Counted from the stretch's first letter, positions 10,523 to 21,659 are shown. The stretch: 63,866 nucleotides of DNA from Vibrio sp. Of7-15 (GCF_022347565.1 NZ_JAKRGH010000029.1:1-63866), one strand, 5' to 3'. The notes: generated by a model not told the origin, from the sequence alone. Program-made: numbers and translations.

Positions 10523-11119
10523 GTGAACAGCATGTTTTCCATTAAAACAGCACTCCGAACCCTGCTTGTTGCGGCTGTTATCATGACAACCGCTTCTTGC
10601 GGATTCCACCTACGCGGTAACTACCTTCTTCCCGAAGAACTTACCGAGCTTTCTTTAACAAGCTTTGACCAATACGGTGATCTTACCCGTGATGTGCGCG
10701 ACCAATTTCGCCTTCATGGAATTAATGAAGTGCCTCCCTCTCCAACCACACCTAACCTCCACTTAATCAGTGAAAGTACTAGCTCACAAACGTTATCTTT
10801 ATACCAAAACAGTCGTGCTGCGGAATATGAGTTAACGTATACAGCAAGGTACCGAGTGGTTGTTCCAGAGAAAGAAAATCAAACTTATACAACATCGGTA
10901 AACCGTAGCTACCTAGATAACCCGTTAACAGCACTAGCAAAGTCAGTAGAAAGGGATCTCATCACCAGTGAAATGCGTGAGCAAGCTGCCCGTCAAATTC
11001 TTCGTCAAATGGCTCGCCTAAAAGCCCCTTTAGAAGAAGAAAACAACGACTTTAACATCACCACTGAAACTGTTGATGATGCAAAAGCTGGCCAAAATAT
11101 AGATACTTCAGCTCAATAA
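10523..11119 (+). CDS. lptE: LPS-assembly lipoprotein LptE
   Basis: 198 aa. An outer-membrane lipoprotein that plugs the LptD barrel in lipopolysaccharide export. A lipoprotein signal peptide ends in TTASC|GFHLRG, with the acylated cysteine at residue 26. The following GFHLRGNYLLPEEL block and leuS-lptE-holA order match LptE (formerly RlpB). The GTG start is chosen because AAAAGGAG lies 8 nt upstream; an in-frame ATG nine bases later is possible. The C-terminus is acidic and low-complexity. The stop overlaps the holA start as TAATG. Confidence 0.93.
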   Translation: MNSMFSIKTALRTLLVAAVIMTTASCGFHLRGNYLLPEELTELSLTSFDQYGDLTRDVRDQFRLHGINEVPPSPTTPNLHLISESTSSQTLSLYQNSRAAEYELTYTARYRVVVPEKENQTYTTSVNRSYLDNPLTALAKSVERDLITSEMREQAARQILRQMARLKAPLEEENNDFNITTETVDDAKAGQNIDTSAQ

Positions 11120-12147
11120 TGCGTGTATTTCCCGAACAATTGGTGCAACAACTGAATAAAGGGTTGCACCAAACTTACCTTCTTTGTGGTAATGAACCAC
11201 TGTTAAAGCAAGAGACTCACGATCAAATTCGTCAGGCAGCCGGTAATGCTGGCTTTGACGAAAAGCATCGCTTCACGATCGACAACCAGCTTGACTGGAA
11301 CTTAGTCTTTGACTGTTGCCAAGCACTGAGCTTATTTTCCTCTCGCCAGATTATTGAACTAGATGTCCCTGATACTGGTTTATCTACCACGCATATTAAT
11401 CAGCTTAAACAGCTGCAACCCATGCTGCACAGTGATGTTCTGCTCATTCTGATAGGACCTCGCTTAAATAAGGCTCAAGAGAATACTCAATGGTTTAAGT
11501 TGCTTACACAGCAAGGGCTATACGTGCCCTGTAATACACCCGATAATCAACGTTTGCCTCACTTTGTGCAAATGCGCTGTGCTCAGCTCAAGTTATCTCC
11601 AGATCCAGAAGCGGTACAAATGTTAGCGCAATGGCACGAAGGTAATCTATTGGCTCTGGCTCAAAGTCTAGAAAAACTCTCTTTACTTTACCCCGATGGC
11701 AAACTGACACTAATTCGAATTGAAGAGGCACTCAGCCGTAATAACCACTTCACACCTTTCCAATTGGTGGATGCCTTGCTTGCAGGCCAAGCCAAACGAG
11801 TGCAACGCATTTTGCGCCAGTTAAACTCCGAAGGTACTGAAATCATCATCTTGTTAAGAACCATTCAAAAAGAACTGATGCTTCTTTATAAAATGCATGA
11901 GGAATTACATCAAGGTCAACGTTACCACCAAGTGTTTGATAAGCATCGAATTTGGCAAAACAAGCGAGAAATATACACATTAGCTCTGCAACGATTGTCC
12001 ATTCACAGAGTCAGACAATTAATAGGTCAACTCAGCCAGATTGAAATCAGTTCAAAAACTGACTTTGACAGCCAAGGCTGGCCAATGTTGACGCTATTGG
12101 GTATTGATATGTGCAGTATTCAACCATTAACGCTGCCAACACACTGA
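11119..12147 (+). CDS. holA: DNA polymerase III delta subunit HolA
   Basis: 342 aa. The clamp-loader wrench that opens the beta sliding clamp. The N-terminus MRVFPEQLVQQLNKGLHQTYLLCGNEPLLKQE is the family hallmark, and the C-terminal collar-type domain follows (HFTPFQLVDALLAGQAKRVQRIL). As usual for delta, it is AAA+-like without a functional P-loop. Length matches E. coli HolA (343 aa). It is translationally coupled to lptE by a 1-nt TAATG overlap. Confidence 0.94.
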   Translation: MRVFPEQLVQQLNKGLHQTYLLCGNEPLLKQETHDQIRQAAGNAGFDEKHRFTIDNQLDWNLVFDCCQALSLFSSRQIIELDVPDTGLSTTHINQLKQLQPMLHSDVLLILIGPRLNKAQENTQWFKLLTQQGLYVPCNTPDNQRLPHFVQMRCAQLKLSPDPEAVQMLAQWHEGNLLALAQSLEKLSLLYPDGKLTLIRIEEALSRNNHFTPFQLVDALLAGQAKRVQRILRQLNSEGTEIIILLRTIQKELMLLYKMHEELHQGQRYHQVFDKHRIWQNKREIYTLALQRLSIHRVRQLIGQLSQIEISSKTDFDSQGWPMLTLLGIDMCSIQPLTLPTH

Positions 12148-12248
12148 TCCAAGCTTGCCTCACACCAGAACTGCCGTGATATACTGATTAGCTACATAAG
12201 GAAAAGGGGTACGTACTCCTTAACCAAAACGATTCAAAGGTGAATACT

Positions 12249-12566
12249 TTGCAACAGCAAGAATTACATGATTTCCTGATCGACAAAGTCGATGACATGA
12301 AAGCAGAAGATATTGTTACTGTCGATGTACGTGATAAATCCAGCATTACTGATTACATGATTGTTTGTACTGGTAATTCCAAACGACACGTCGCTTCTAT
12401 TGCAGAAAACGTAGCAAGTGAATCTAAAGAAGCGGGCATTGAACCTTACGGCATTAACGGTGAAGCCGAAGGTGAATGGGTTGTACTCGATATGGGGGAT
12501 GTCATGGTCCATGTTATGCAGGAAGAATACCGAGAACTGTACCAGCTTGAAAAACTGTGGAGCTAA
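12249..12566 (+). CDS. rsfS: ribosome silencing factor RsfS
   Basis: 105 aa from a TTG start. It binds uL14 on the large subunit and blocks subunit joining during starvation (family knowledge). The conserved core [24 protein letters not shown] and [22 protein letters not shown] is intact. An upstream GTG at 12240 is in frame, but AAAGGTGA, a strong Shine-Dalgarno, overlaps that GTG and lies at correct spacing for TTG 12249. The TTG form aligns end to end with the 105-aa E. coli protein. It precedes rlmH by 3 nt, the usual pair. Confidence 0.93.
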   Translation: MQQQELHDFLIDKVDDMKAEDIVTVDVRDKSSITDYMIVCTGNSKRHVASIAENVASESKEAGIEPYGINGEAEGEWVVLDMGDVMVHVMQEEYRELYQLEKLWS

Positions 12567-12569
12567 CGC

Positions 12570-13040
12570 GTGAAATTACAGCTCATCGCCGTTGGTAACA
12601 AGATGCCGAAATGGATTGAAGAAGGCTATAAAGAATATAGCCGTCGCTTTCCAAAAGACATGCCACTAGAACTGATCGAAATCCCTGCGGGTAAGCGCGG
12701 CAAGAATGCCGATATTGCTCGTATTCTTCAAAAAGAAGGGGAAGCCATGCTGGCGGCGGTGCCTAAAGGTAACCGTATTGTGACGCTGGATATTCCAGGT
12801 AAGCGCTGGGATACCGAACAACTGGCTCAGCAACTGGAAAGTTGGAAGTTAGATGCACGTGACGTATCCATTTTAATTGGTGGCCCAGAAGGGTTAGCAC
12901 CAGCCTGTAAAGCAGCAGCAGAGCAGAGTTGGTCTTTGTCGCCACTCACGCTACCTCACCCTCTGGTTCGTGTTGTGATGGCTGAGAGCTTATATCGAGC
13001 ATGGAGTATTACCGCCAACCACCCGTACCACAGAGAATAA
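12570..13040 (+). CDS. rlmH: 23S rRNA pseudouridine-1915 N3-methyltransferase RlmH
   Basis: 156 aa from a GTG start. A SPOUT-fold methyltransferase acting on pseudouridine 1915 in helix 69 of assembled ribosomes. The cofactor-binding knot is marked by [18 protein letters not shown], and the C-terminal [20 protein letters not shown]...ANHPYHRE is characteristic. Length equals the family norm (155-156). It is packed between rsfS and mrdA with very short spacers. Confidence 0.96.
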   Translation: MKLQLIAVGNKMPKWIEEGYKEYSRRFPKDMPLELIEIPAGKRGKNADIARILQKEGEAMLAAVPKGNRIVTLDIPGKRWDTEQLAQQLESWKLDARDVSILIGGPEGLAPACKAAAEQSWSLSPLTLPHPLVRVVMAESLYRAWSITANHPYHRE

Positions 13041-13046
13041 ACCGCA

Positions 13047-14933
13047 ATGAGACACAAGCGTACCCAAATCCGTGATTATAATGCGGAGTCTAGACTGTTC
13101 GCTCGGCGCGCTATAGTCTCTTTTGCAGGTATTATCGTATTGGTTAGCATATTGATTGTTAACCTTTACAATCTTCAAATTAATAACTTTCAAGACTATA
13201 AAACCCGCTCGAACGACAACCGCATCAAGGTGGTTCCTATCGCGCCAAACCGCGGTTTAATCTACGATCGCAATGGCGTATTACTGGCTGAAAACCGCCC
13301 TGTTTTCAATTTAGAAATCACCCCTGAAAAAGTAAAAAAACTCGATGATACGATCCTTCGTCTTAAGGACATATTACCGATCACTGACGCAAATGTTGAG
13401 AGCTTTCAAAGAGAGAGACGTAGAACTCGACGCTTCAAATCTGTTCCTCTTCTTACTCAGCTGACCCAAGAACAAGTCGCCGCTTTTTCCGTTAATCAAT
13501 ACAAATTTCCAGGCGTTGAAGTTAAAGCCTACTTAAAGCGTTATTACCCTTACAACTCCGCCTTAACTCATGTATTAGGCTACGTTGCTAAAATTAATGA
13601 CCGCGATCTTCAGCGTCTTGCCCGTGAAGAAAAATCCGCTAATTATCAAGCAACTCGCGACATTGGTAAGCTTGGTATTGAACGCTTCTATGAAGATTTG
13701 CTTCATGGCACAGCAGGCTATCAAGAGGTGGAAGTCAACAACCGTGGACGAGTGATCCGTACTTTAAAATACGTACCACCGATTCCAGGCAAAGACATCA
13801 CCTTAAACCTAGATATTGAGCTGCAACTGTATGTCACTAAGCTGCTCGATAATCGACGTGGTGCAGCCGTTATTCTCGATCCAAAAGACAATGGTGTCCT
13901 CGCCATGGTGTCTAGCCCGAGTTACGATCCAAACCTATTTGTACACGGAATCTCAAGTAAAGCTTATAAAGACCTGCTCAACGACAATGATCGGCCACTG
14001 GTCAACCGAGCCACGTTGGGCATTTACCCACCAGCCTCAACCATTAAACCCTTTATTGCCGTTGCTGCATTGGAAGAAGGAGTTGCCACGCCCTATACCA
14101 CTCGTAATGACCCTGGGTACTGGAAACTGCCTAATTCAAAAACCAAGCCATTTAGAGATTGGAAACGTTGGGGCCACGGCCGAGTTAACTTAAAACAATC
14201 CATTGAAGAATCTGTCGATACTTTCTTTTATCAAATTGCTTTTGATATGGGCATCGATCGCCTCTCAAGCTGGATGATGAAGTTTGGTTTTGGTGATTAC
14301 ACTGGCATTGATATTCGTGAAGAAAGTCGAGCGAACATGCCAACCCGAGACTGGAAAATGTCCCGCCACCGTACTCCTTGGTATCAAGGAGACACCATTC
14401 CCGTCGGCATCGGACAAGGTTACTGGACAGCAACACCAATGCAAATCGCAAAAGCTACCTCAGTGCTTGTCAATCATGGTCAAGTCATTGCGCCTCATTT
14501 ACTTCGCAGTATGGAAGAAAGCGAAGGAAAACAAGAACTAATTCAACCTGAACTTTACCCACCCATCATGGGGGTCAATGAGAAATATTGGGAGCTGGCC
14601 ATTGATGGCATGCGTTTAGTTAACCATGGCAGAAAAGGAACCGCCCGACGCGCGTTTATGAATACGCCTTACGTATCAGCAGGGAAATCAGGTACTGCCC
14701 AAGTCTTTGGCTTAAAAGAGAATGAAAAGTACAACGCAGAAGAACTTGCTGAGCACTTACGAGATCACGCTTTATTTACGGGCTTTGCTCCAGTGGAAGA
14801 TCCTCAAGTCATTATCTCGATGGTATTAGAAAATGCTGGTGGTGGTTCATCGAATGGTGGCCCAGTCGTAAGAAGAGTCTTTGATCATATTCTGCTCAAA
14901 GACAAGCAAGAACAATCCAAGGACAAGCAATGA
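13047..14933 (+). CDS. mrdA: penicillin-binding protein 2 (transpeptidase)
   Basis: 628 aa. Class B PBP of the elongasome, cross-linking peptidoglycan during lateral wall growth. One N-terminal transmembrane segment (about residues 24-45) precedes the pedestal/dimerisation domain and the transpeptidase domain. The active serine is S331 in [10 protein letters not shown], the second motif SVD lies near 390, and KSGTA is near 547. Its ATGA overlap with rodA supports coupled synthesis with its glycosyltransferase partner. Confidence 0.97.
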   Translation: MRHKRTQIRDYNAESRLFARRAIVSFAGIIVLVSILIVNLYNLQINNFQDYKTRSNDNRIKVVPIAPNRGLIYDRNGVLLAENRPVFNLEITPEKVKKLDDTILRLKDILPITDANVESFQRERRRTRRFKSVPLLTQLTQEQVAAFSVNQYKFPGVEVKAYLKRYYPYNSALTHVLGYVAKINDRDLQRLAREEKSANYQATRDIGKLGIERFYEDLLHGTAGYQEVEVNNRGRVIRTLKYVPPIPGKDITLNLDIELQLYVTKLLDNRRGAAVILDPKDNGVLAMVSSPSYDPNLFVHGISSKAYKDLLNDNDRPLVNRATLGIYPPASTIKPFIAVAALEEGVATPYTTRNDPGYWKLPNSKTKPFRDWKRWGHGRVNLKQSIEESVDTFFYQIAFDMGIDRLSSWMMKFGFGDYTGIDIREESRANMPTRDWKMSRHRTPWYQGDTIPVGIGQGYWTATPMQIAKATSVLVNHGQVIAPHLLRSMEESEGKQELIQPELYPPIMGVNEKYWELAIDGMRLVNHGRKGTARRAFMNTPYVSAGKSGTAQVFGLKENEKYNAEELAEHLRDHALFTGFAPVEDPQVIISMVLENAGGGSSNGGPVVRRVFDHILLKDKQEQSKDKQ

Positions 14934-16051
14934 AAATAGCTGAAACCTCTGGGCAGAGAAAATCTTTTTTCGATCGTATTCATATCGATCTTCCGTTGCT
15001 CATGGGCATCCTAGTACTAATGGGATTTGCCTTAATGGTCATGTACAGCGCCAGCGGTAAAAGCATGGCGATGATGGACCGACAAGCCATGCGCATGGTG
15101 TTATCCCTTGGCGTCATGTTTATTTTGGCACAAATCCCACCCAGACAGTATGAAGGTTGGGCACCCTACCTATACTGCGTGGGGGTTTTACTGTTGGTTG
15201 CCGTATTACTGGTAGGAGAAACCTCAAAAGGAGCTCAGCGCTGGCTCGATCTTGGCTTTGTACGTTTCCAGCCTTCCGAACTTTTAAAGCTCGCCGTGCC
15301 ACTCATGGTCGCTCGCTTTATTGGTAACCAGCCTCTCCCACCAAAGTTAAAAACCCTGTTTATTGCTCTTATTATGGTGTTTGTTCCTACCATTTTAATT
15401 GCAAAACAGCCTGATTTAGGCACCTCTATTTTGATCGCCGCCTCTGGTATTTTTGTGATCTTTCTTGCTGGGATCAGTTGGAAAATCATTTTCATGGCAG
15501 CCATTGCTGTGGGGGGCTTTATCCCCATCTTGTGGTTTTTCTTAATGCGTGAATACCAAAAAACCCGAGTCATGACACTGTTTAACCCAGAATCAGATCC
15601 TCTTGGTGCAGGCTATCACATCATCCAATCCAAGATAGCCATCGGCTCAGGCGGTATTTTAGGAAAAGGCTGGTTACAGGGTACTCAGTCACAACTTGAG
15701 TTTTTACCCGAACGACACACCGACTTTATTTTTGCGGTGATCGCTGAAGAATGGGGGCTCGTTGGGGTTCTGGCTTTACTGGCCTTGTACCTTTTCATTA
15801 TTGCTAGAGGTCTCATTCTTGCCAGTCGAGCCCAAACTGCATTTGGCCGAATGATGGCTGGCAGTATTGTTCTCAGCTTTTTTGTATATATTTTCGTAAA
15901 TATCGGAATGGTAAGCGGTATTTTACCTGTGGTTGGCGTACCATTACCACTCGTCAGCTATGGCGGTACATCCATGGTCACCTTGATGGCTGGATTTGGC
16001 ATTCTAATGTCGATTCACACCCATAGAAAAATGCTCTCTAAGGCTAATTAA
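14930..16051 (+). CDS. rodA: SEDS glycosyltransferase RodA
   Basis: 373 aa, polytopic (about ten hydrophobic segments). A SEDS-family peptidoglycan polymerase that acts with PBP2 in the rod complex. Signature segments include [22 protein letters not shown] near residue 105, [11 protein letters not shown] near 160 and the C-terminal [15 protein letters not shown]. The start overlaps the mrdA stop by four bases, and rlpA follows after 2 nt. Also called mrdB. Confidence 0.97.
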   Translation: MKIAETSGQRKSFFDRIHIDLPLLMGILVLMGFALMVMYSASGKSMAMMDRQAMRMVLSLGVMFILAQIPPRQYEGWAPYLYCVGVLLLVAVLLVGETSKGAQRWLDLGFVRFQPSELLKLAVPLMVARFIGNQPLPPKLKTLFIALIMVFVPTILIAKQPDLGTSILIAASGIFVIFLAGISWKIIFMAAIAVGGFIPILWFFLMREYQKTRVMTLFNPESDPLGAGYHIIQSKIAIGSGGILGKGWLQGTQSQLEFLPERHTDFIFAVIAEEWGLVGVLALLALYLFIIARGLILASRAQTAFGRMMAGSIVLSFFVYIFVNIGMVSGILPVVGVPLPLVSYGGTSMVTLMAGFGILMSIHTHRKMLSKAN

Positions 16052-16053
16052 TA

Positions 16054-16854
16054 ATGCGTTATCTGTTTTTTATTGCGATATCTCTGCTCTTAGCAGCGTG
16101 TGGTTCCACTCCGACCACTGAGCGCTACCAAATTGACAGCGATATTGCCCCAGACACTCCTATTTCGGTGCACCACTTAGAAGATGCTCAGCCTCGCTAT
16201 GAAGCCTACAGCTTAGCTGGCAACAAAGATTACACTCTCAGAGGGGTTAACTACACCATTGTGGAAAAGCCAGAAGGCTTTACACAAGAAGGTATTGCCT
16301 CTTGGTATGGTGAGAAGTTCCATGGCCATAAAACGTCAAACGGTGAAGTGTACGACATGTACTCCATGTCAGCGGCCCATAAAACCTTGCCACTACCAAG
16401 CTTTGTAAAAGTGATCAACAAAGACAATGGTAAAACCGCGATCGTTAGAATCAATGATCGTGGCCCTTTTCATACTGGCCGAATTATTGATCTGAGTTTT
16501 TCTGCGGCCAAAAAGCTGGATGTCATAAAAACTGGCACTGCCAATGTAAAAATAGAAGTCATCACAACAAAAAAGCCAAGCGATCCAAATGAATGGTACT
16601 CTGCTAACCCAAACCTCTACTTCATTCAGATGGCAGCAGTAAAAAATTCAGACACCGCGCGAACTTTAAGTCAAACTTTGAGTCAAAAGTTCTCAGCCCC
16701 TACCGACATCAAAGCCGCTAATTCTGTGCTGCGTGTTCGACTAGGCCCATTTATCGATCGTGATGTAGCTATGGAACTACTTAATAAAGTCAAAGCATCA
16801 CAATACAGATCTGCATTTATCAGCCAAGAAAAAAGGCAGTTACCAGATAAATAA
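16054..16854 (+). CDS. rlpA: septal-ring lytic transglycosylase RlpA
   Basis: 266 aa. An outer-membrane lipoprotein; the signal peptide ends LLLAAC|GST with the acylated cysteine at residue 16. A double-psi beta-barrel domain (about 80-170) contains GIASWYGEKFHGHKTSNGEVYD and NDRGPFHTGRIIDLS with the catalytic-type Asp. A C-terminal SPOR domain (about 190-262) binds denuded glycan. In some species RlpA is a lytic transglycosylase; whether it is active here cannot be read from sequence. It lies between rodA and dacA, as is typical. Confidence 0.94.
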   Translation: MRYLFFIAISLLLAACGSTPTTERYQIDSDIAPDTPISVHHLEDAQPRYEAYSLAGNKDYTLRGVNYTIVEKPEGFTQEGIASWYGEKFHGHKTSNGEVYDMYSMSAAHKTLPLPSFVKVINKDNGKTAIVRINDRGPFHTGRIIDLSFSAAKKLDVIKTGTANVKIEVITTKKPSDPNEWYSANPNLYFIQMAAVKNSDTARTLSQTLSQKFSAPTDIKAANSVLRVRLGPFIDRDVAMELLNKVKASQYRSAFISQEKRQLPDK

Positions 16855-16906
16855 CCTTGTTAATAGATAAACAATGTCATGCGCATCTAGCTCAATCTTT
16901 TCAATC

Positions 16907-16915
16907 TGCTATGAT
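16907..16915 (+). promoter_or_regulatory. candidate extended -10 promoter of dacA
   Basis: TGCTATGAT is a good extended -10 element 47 nt upstream of the dacA ATG, in the 107-nt gap after rlpA. No convincing -35 is present. It suggests dacA can be transcribed apart from the mrdA-rodA-rlpA genes. Confidence 0.45.
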
Positions 16916-16961
16916 GGGCACAGTTTTCGCGATATAAAAAAGAGTACAAGTAAACATCATC

Positions 16962-18137
16962 ATGAAAAATTCTGTTAAATACTTCAAGACTCTGATCTTT
17001 TCTTCATTGATGGCAGCAACTGCTTCCGTCTCTGCAGCTCCGGCTGTTGTTCCTGATGCCCCTCAAATTGCCGCTAAAGGCTACGTTTTGATGGATTACC
17101 ACTCAGGAAAAATCCTAGCTGAAAATAATATAGATAAACAACTTCACCCAGCAAGTTTAACCAAAATGATGACAAGCTACGTCATCGGCCAAGAACTTGA
17201 ACGTGGTAACATCTCACTTGATGACGATGTGGTTATTAGTAAAAATGCGTGGGCAAAAAACTTCCCTGGCTCATCTAAGATGTTCATTGAAGTTGGCACC
17301 ACCGTTAAGGTGGCCGACCTAAACCGAGGTGTCATTATCCAATCAGGTAACGATGCCTGTGTTGCTATGGCTGAACATGTTGCAGGCTCTGAAGATGCTT
17401 TCGTTGATCTCATGAACGCTTGGGCTAAAACCATTGGCATGACAAAAACCCATTTTGCCAACGTTCACGGTTTAGACAACGATAATCTATACACAACACC
17501 ATATGACATGGCAATTCTGGGACAAGCGTTAATTCGTGATGTACCAGATGAATACGCCATCTACTCTGAAAAATCATTCACTTACAATGATATTACCCAA
17601 TACAACCGTAACGGTTTACTTTGGGACAAGAGCATGAATGTCGATGGCATGAAAACTGGCCATACAGACAAAGCAGGCTACAGCTTAGTAAGCTCAGCCA
17701 CTGAAGGTAAAATGCGCCTAATTGCTGTTGTAATGGGAGCAAAAAACGCTAACTCACGTAAAGCAGAAAGCAAAAAGCTGCTTAATTACGGCTTCCGTTT
17801 TTTTGAAACATTATCTCCACACAAAGCCAACGATACCTTCGTAAAAGAGAAAGTATGGATGGGTGATACCGATGAGATTTCTCTAGGTGTTGCTGAAGAT
17901 ACGTTTGTAACACTACCACGCGGCCAAACGAAAAAGCTAACCGCTAACTTTGTACTAGAAAAAGAGCTACAAGCACCGATCAGTAAAGGTGATGTAGTAG
18001 GTAAACTGTTCTACCAAGTTGACGGTGAAGACATTGCTGAATACCCACTGCTTGCTCTTAATGATGTAAAAGAAGGCAGCTTATTCAGTCGTTTAATTGA
18101 CTATGTGGTTATGCTATTCAAAAGCTGGTTAGGATAG
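16962..18137 (+). CDS. dacA: D-alanyl-D-alanine carboxypeptidase (PBP5-type)
   Basis: 391 aa. A low-molecular-weight PBP that trims the terminal D-Ala of peptidoglycan stem peptides. A Sec signal peptide (about 1-26, ...SVSAAPA) is followed by the peptidase S11 domain with catalytic S65 in PASLTKMM, SGN in IQSGNDACVAMAE near 127 and KTG in DGMKTGHTDKAG near 227. A beta-rich C-terminal domain ends in an amphipathic helix (FSRLIDYVVMLFKSWLG) that anchors the protein to the inner membrane. Length fits PBP5/PBP6. Confidence 0.96.
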   Translation: MKNSVKYFKTLIFSSLMAATASVSAAPAVVPDAPQIAAKGYVLMDYHSGKILAENNIDKQLHPASLTKMMTSYVIGQELERGNISLDDDVVISKNAWAKNFPGSSKMFIEVGTTVKVADLNRGVIIQSGNDACVAMAEHVAGSEDAFVDLMNAWAKTIGMTKTHFANVHGLDNDNLYTTPYDMAILGQALIRDVPDEYAIYSEKSFTYNDITQYNRNGLLWDKSMNVDGMKTGHTDKAGYSLVSSATEGKMRLIAVVMGAKNANSRKAESKKLLNYGFRFFETLSPHKANDTFVKEKVWMGDTDEISLGVAEDTFVTLPRGQTKKLTANFVLEKELQAPISKGDVVGKLFYQVDGEDIAEYPLLALNDVKEGSLFSRLIDYVVMLFKSWLG

Positions 18138-18155
18138 TAGACACCCAATACAAAC

Positions 18156-18183
18156 AAAAGGCGGTTTCTGACCGCCTTTTTTG
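18156..18183 (+). terminator. terminator of dacA
   Basis: A perfect 10-bp stem AAAAGGCGGT / ACCGCCTTTT with a 5-nt loop, followed by further T, begins 18 nt after the dacA stop. Confidence 0.9.
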
Positions 18184-18263
18184 ATCCCCTCAAAGCTTGT
18201 GTTCACTAATCTCACGAAGTAATATCCCCTCTTTTAGAATTACACACCATTCTCGGAGTTAGT

Positions 18264-18533
18264 ATGCAAGAGCAGCCAAAGCTAAAAGATTTATTAGAGT
18301 TCCCATGTAAATTTAGCTACAAAGTTATGGGATACGCTAAGCCTGAGCTTCCTGAACTTGTATTGGAAGTAATCCAGCGCCACGCACCAGGCGACTATAG
18401 TCCAACAGTTAAGCCAAGTGGTAAAGGCACGTATCACGCAGTATCTGTTACGATTACCGCTACGTCTATTGAGCAAGTGGAAACTCTGTATAAAGAGTTA
18501 GGCGAAATCGACATCGTACGCATGGTTCTTTAA
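18264..18533 (+). CDS. ybeD: DUF493 family protein YbeD
   Basis: 89 aa, a small single-domain ACT-like alpha/beta protein of the YbeD/DUF493 family. Conserved segments are [14 protein letters not shown] at the N-terminus and [30 protein letters not shown] at the C-terminus. No biochemical role is established that I can cite; the location before lipB suggests an ACT-like regulatory function linked to lipoate metabolism, which is inference. GGAG precedes the ATG at good distance. Confidence 0.93.
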   Translation: MQEQPKLKDLLEFPCKFSYKVMGYAKPELPELVLEVIQRHAPGDYSPTVKPSGKGTYHAVSVTITATSIEQVETLYKELGEIDIVRMVL

Positions 18534-18640
18534 TAACCAGATACCGAGTAATATCCCTACTTTTCATATGATTACAGAATCATAATAGAGAAGTTTTAAA
18601 GAGAGGCGCGAATAGTGCTTCTCTTGACTCAGATTGATAT

Positions 18641-18646
18641 TATAAT
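18641..18646 (+). promoter_or_regulatory. candidate -10 box of lipB
   Basis: A perfect TATAAT 18 nt before the lipB ATG. A TTGACT motif is present but only 11 nt upstream, too close to be its -35. If real, the lipB leader would be very short and could explain the weak Shine-Dalgarno. Confidence 0.35.
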
Positions 18647-18664
18647 GCCCCATAAACTTGTCAT

Positions 18665-19330
18665 ATGGGTGTTACATCCTTGCAGAACCAACTAATCATT
18701 AAAGATCTCGGTCGTCGTGACTACCTGCCAGTATGGCAAGCTATGCATGACTTCACAGACTCTCGAACTGAAGATACCCTCGACGAAATCTGGCTTGTTG
18801 AACACAACCCAGTTTTTACTCAAGGGCAAGCAGGAAAAGCAGAGCACGTTCTCACACCAGGAGATATTCCTGTTGTACAAAGTGATCGTGGTGGCCAGGT
18901 TACCTACCATGGCCCGGGACAGCTTGTAGCTTATGTCTTAATTAATCTACGTAGACAAAAGCTAGGTGTGAGAGATTTAGTTACTCACATTGAAAACACG
19001 GTTATTAATACGCTCAGCCAGTTTGATATTGAGTCCGCTGCAAGGCCGGATGCCCCTGGCGTTTATGTTAATAATAAAAAAATCTGCTCTCTTGGGCTTC
19101 GCATCCGTAAAGGCTGTTCGTTCCACGGACTAGCGCTGAATGTAGATATGGACCTAACTCCTTTTCTACGTATTAATCCATGTGGTTATGCGGGAATGGA
19201 GATGACGCAAGTGAGCCAGCAAGGCGGCCCAGAACAACTATCAACCGTTCAATCAGTTCTAGTAGCCGAATTAACGAAGTTACTTGGCTATGAGCACATC
19301 GAATACACAACGGAAAGCAATGAATCATGA
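18665..19330 (+). CDS. lipB: octanoyltransferase LipB
   Basis: 221 aa. Transfers octanoate from acyl carrier protein to lipoyl domains, the first step of de novo lipoylation. Conserved [37 protein letters not shown], the catalytic Lys in [22 protein letters not shown] and the catalytic Cys in [12 protein letters not shown] are all present. A TTG at 18680 would give a start closer to the E. coli protein, but neither start has a strong Shine-Dalgarno, so the ATG is kept. Overlaps lipA by four bases. Confidence 0.95.
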   Translation: MGVTSLQNQLIIKDLGRRDYLPVWQAMHDFTDSRTEDTLDEIWLVEHNPVFTQGQAGKAEHVLTPGDIPVVQSDRGGQVTYHGPGQLVAYVLINLRRQKLGVRDLVTHIENTVINTLSQFDIESAARPDAPGVYVNNKKICSLGLRIRKGCSFHGLALNVDMDLTPFLRINPCGYAGMEMTQVSQQGGPEQLSTVQSVLVAELTKLLGYEHIEYTTESNES

Positions 19331-20292
19331 GTAAACCAATCCAAATGGAAAAAGGCGTCAAATACCGTGACGCAGACAAAATGGCTCTGATCCCGGTAAA
19401 AAACATGCCGACCGAGCAAAAAGAGATGCTGCGCAAACCTGACTGGATGAAAATCAAGCTTCCTTCTGACAGCAAGCGAATTAAAGAAATTAAGTCTGCA
19501 TTGCGTAAAAACAATCTGCACTCTGTTTGTGAAGAAGCATCGTGCCCGAACTTAGCAGAGTGTTTTAACCACGGTACAGCTACCTTCATGATTCTTGGTG
19601 CTATCTGTACTCGTCGTTGCCCATTCTGTGATGTTGCTCATGGCCGACCAATTACACCTGATGAGAACGAGCCAAAAAAATTGGCCAAAACCATCAAAGA
19701 CATGAAGCTTAAGTATGTCGTAATTACTTCTGTTGACCGTGATGACTTACGTGATGGTGGCGCTCAGCACTTTGCGGACTGTAACCGTGAAATTCGAGCA
19801 ATGAACCCTTCAATTCACATTGAAACACTGGTCCCTGACTTCCGTGGCCGTATGGACACAGCACTGGAATTACTAAAAGACAATCCACCAGATGTGTTCA
19901 ACCACAACCTTGAAACTGCGCCTCGCCTTTACCGTAAGGCTCGCCCAGGAGCAAACTATAAGTGGTCACTGGATCTACTGAAGAAGTTCAAAGAAATGCA
20001 CCCAAATGTACCAACAAAATCGGGTGTAATGATGGGTCTTGGTGAGACCAAAGAAGAGATTATCCAAGTTCTCAAAGACCTACGTGAACACGGCGTGACC
20101 ATGCTGACACTGGGGCAATACTTAGCACCAAGTCGTCACCATTTACCGGTTGAACGTTACGTACCGCCAGAAGAGTTTGATGAACTAAAAGAAATCGCTC
20201 TAGAACTTGGCTTTACTCACGCAGCTTGTGGACCATTTGTCCGTTCTTCGTACCATGCAGACATGCAAGCACAAGGCATCGAAGTTAAATAA
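19327..20292 (+). CDS. lipA: lipoyl synthase LipA
   Basis: 321 aa. A radical-SAM enzyme inserting two sulfurs into protein-bound octanoate. Two clusters are visible: the auxiliary-cluster cysteines in [12 protein letters not shown] and the SAM cluster in CTRRCPFC, with the lipoyl-synthase RSSYHAD motif near the C-terminus. ATGA overlap with lipB indicates co-translation of the two-step pathway. Length is normal. Confidence 0.98.
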   Translation: MSKPIQMEKGVKYRDADKMALIPVKNMPTEQKEMLRKPDWMKIKLPSDSKRIKEIKSALRKNNLHSVCEEASCPNLAECFNHGTATFMILGAICTRRCPFCDVAHGRPITPDENEPKKLAKTIKDMKLKYVVITSVDRDDLRDGGAQHFADCNREIRAMNPSIHIETLVPDFRGRMDTALELLKDNPPDVFNHNLETAPRLYRKARPGANYKWSLDLLKKFKEMHPNVPTKSGVMMGLGETKEEIIQVLKDLREHGVTMLTLGQYLAPSRHHLPVERYVPPEEFDELKEIALELGFTHAACGPFVRSSYHADMQAQGIEVK

Positions 20293-20318
20293 ACGAACTT
20301 CTCTAGGCCGAAAAACAA

Positions 20319-20358
20319 AAAAGGGGGGATAACGAACATATTCGTTATCCCCCCTTTT
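20319..20358. terminator. strong bidirectional terminator lipA / proA
   Basis: A perfect 18-bp inverted repeat, AAAAGGGGGGATAACGAA, with a CATA loop. It has A-tract and T-tract flanks and lies between convergent lipA and proA. It should terminate both transcripts and is the most stable hairpin I noticed in the window. Confidence 0.92.
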
Positions 20359-20391
20359 ACTTTACCTTATCCCATTCAAAAGATGCACCTA

Positions 20392-21648
20392 CTAGGTTCG
20401 AATCAGGTAATCCGCTTTACCAACCCATTTATAGCTAGTGAGCTCCTCTAACCCCATAGGGCCACGAGCGTGCAATTTCTGAGTAGACACTGCCACCTCA
20501 GCACCTAAACCAAATTGTGCACCATCTGTAAAACGCGTTGAAGCATTAACATACACAGCCGCCGATCCCGCTGAGTTAATAAACTTCTCAGCAGAAGCAA
20601 TGTCATTGGTCATAATCGCATCAGAATGACTCGCGTTATGCACACGCATGTGTTCAATGGCTTCATTCACATCGGAAACCACTTTAACGCCTAACGTGAA
20701 ACTTAACCATTCAGTATCAAAATCGCCTTGCTCTGCCGCTTTCAGATCTTTTATACCTGTTGACGTTAAAATATCATGCGCTTTTTGCTCAGCAACCAAA
20801 GATACTTTCTGGCTTACACGCTCTGCTAGCATAGGAATAAATTCCGCAGCAATCGCTTCGTGGATCAATAAAGTATCCAACGCATTACACGCTGATGGAC
20901 GCTGTACTTTTGAGTTTTCTACCACATCCAGTGCTTTTACTAAATCAGCACTTTGATCCACAAACACATGGCTGATACCAAAACCACCAATGATCACCGG
21001 AATATTACTGTTCTCTTTGCACATTTTATGCAAACCAGCACCACCACGAGGAATGATCATGTCCACGTAGTCATCCATTTTCAGTAACTCAGAAACCAAT
21101 TCACGATCTGGTTTTTCAATGTATTGAACTGAAGCTGCTGGCAAGCCTGCTTTTTCTAACGCAACTTGAATAACTTTTACCAACTCCATGTTCGAATGGA
21201 ATGTTTCTTTGCCGCCACGCAAAATACTTGCATTGCCTGTTTTTAGACACAGTGCTGCAATATCAATAGTGACATTCGGGCGCGCTTCATAAATAACCCC
21301 AATCACACCAATTGGCACACGGCGACGAGATAAAGACATGCCGTTTTCTAATACTTTACTATCAACTTCACTGCCAACAGGATCGTTCAAACTGATCACA
21401 TTGCGAACATCATTAGCAATACCAGCTAAACGTTCTTCGTTCAATAACAAGCGATCTTGCATTGCGGCAGGTAAGCCTGCTTCTTGTGCAGCATTAATGT
21501 CTTTTGCATTGGCAGCTAGAATAGCCGCTTGGTTGGCTTCCAGCTCGTCGGCAATAATGGCAAGAGCTTGGTTCTTTTGTGCTGTCGCTGCTGTTGCAAG
21601 TTCAAATGCTGCTTGTTGGGCTTGTTGCCCCATAGATGTTAAGTTCAA
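20392..21648 (-). CDS. proA: gamma-glutamyl phosphate reductase ProA
   Basis: 418 aa from a TTG start. NADPH-dependent reduction of gamma-glutamyl phosphate to glutamate semialdehyde, the second step of proline synthesis; aldehyde-dehydrogenase fold. The catalytic cysteine is in [11 protein letters not shown] near residue 255, with [14 protein letters not shown] and the C-terminal [24 protein letters not shown] 21648 is chosen because AAGGA lies six bases upstream, while the next ATG (codon 6) is 21 nt from it; the extra residues align with the E. coli N-terminus. It follows proB by 11 nt. Confidence 0.96.
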   Translation of the reverse strand: MNLTSMGQQAQQAAFELATAATAQKNQALAIIADELEANQAAILAANAKDINAAQEAGLPAAMQDRLLLNEERLAGIANDVRNVISLNDPVGSEVDSKVLENGMSLSRRRVPIGVIGVIYEARPNVTIDIAALCLKTGNASILRGGKETFHSNMELVKVIQVALEKAGLPAASVQYIEKPDRELVSELLKMDDYVDMIIPRGGAGLHKMCKENSNIPVIIGGFGISHVFVDQSADLVKALDVVENSKVQRPSACNALDTLLIHEAIAAEFIPMLAERVSQKVSLVAEQKAHDILTSTGIKDLKAAEQGDFDTEWLSFTLGVKVVSDVNEAIEHMRVHNASHSDAIMTNDIASAEKFINSAGSAAVYVNASTRFTDGAQFGLGAEVAVSTQKLHARGPMGLEELTSYKWVGKADYLIRT

Positions 21649-21659
21649 AATTAATCCTT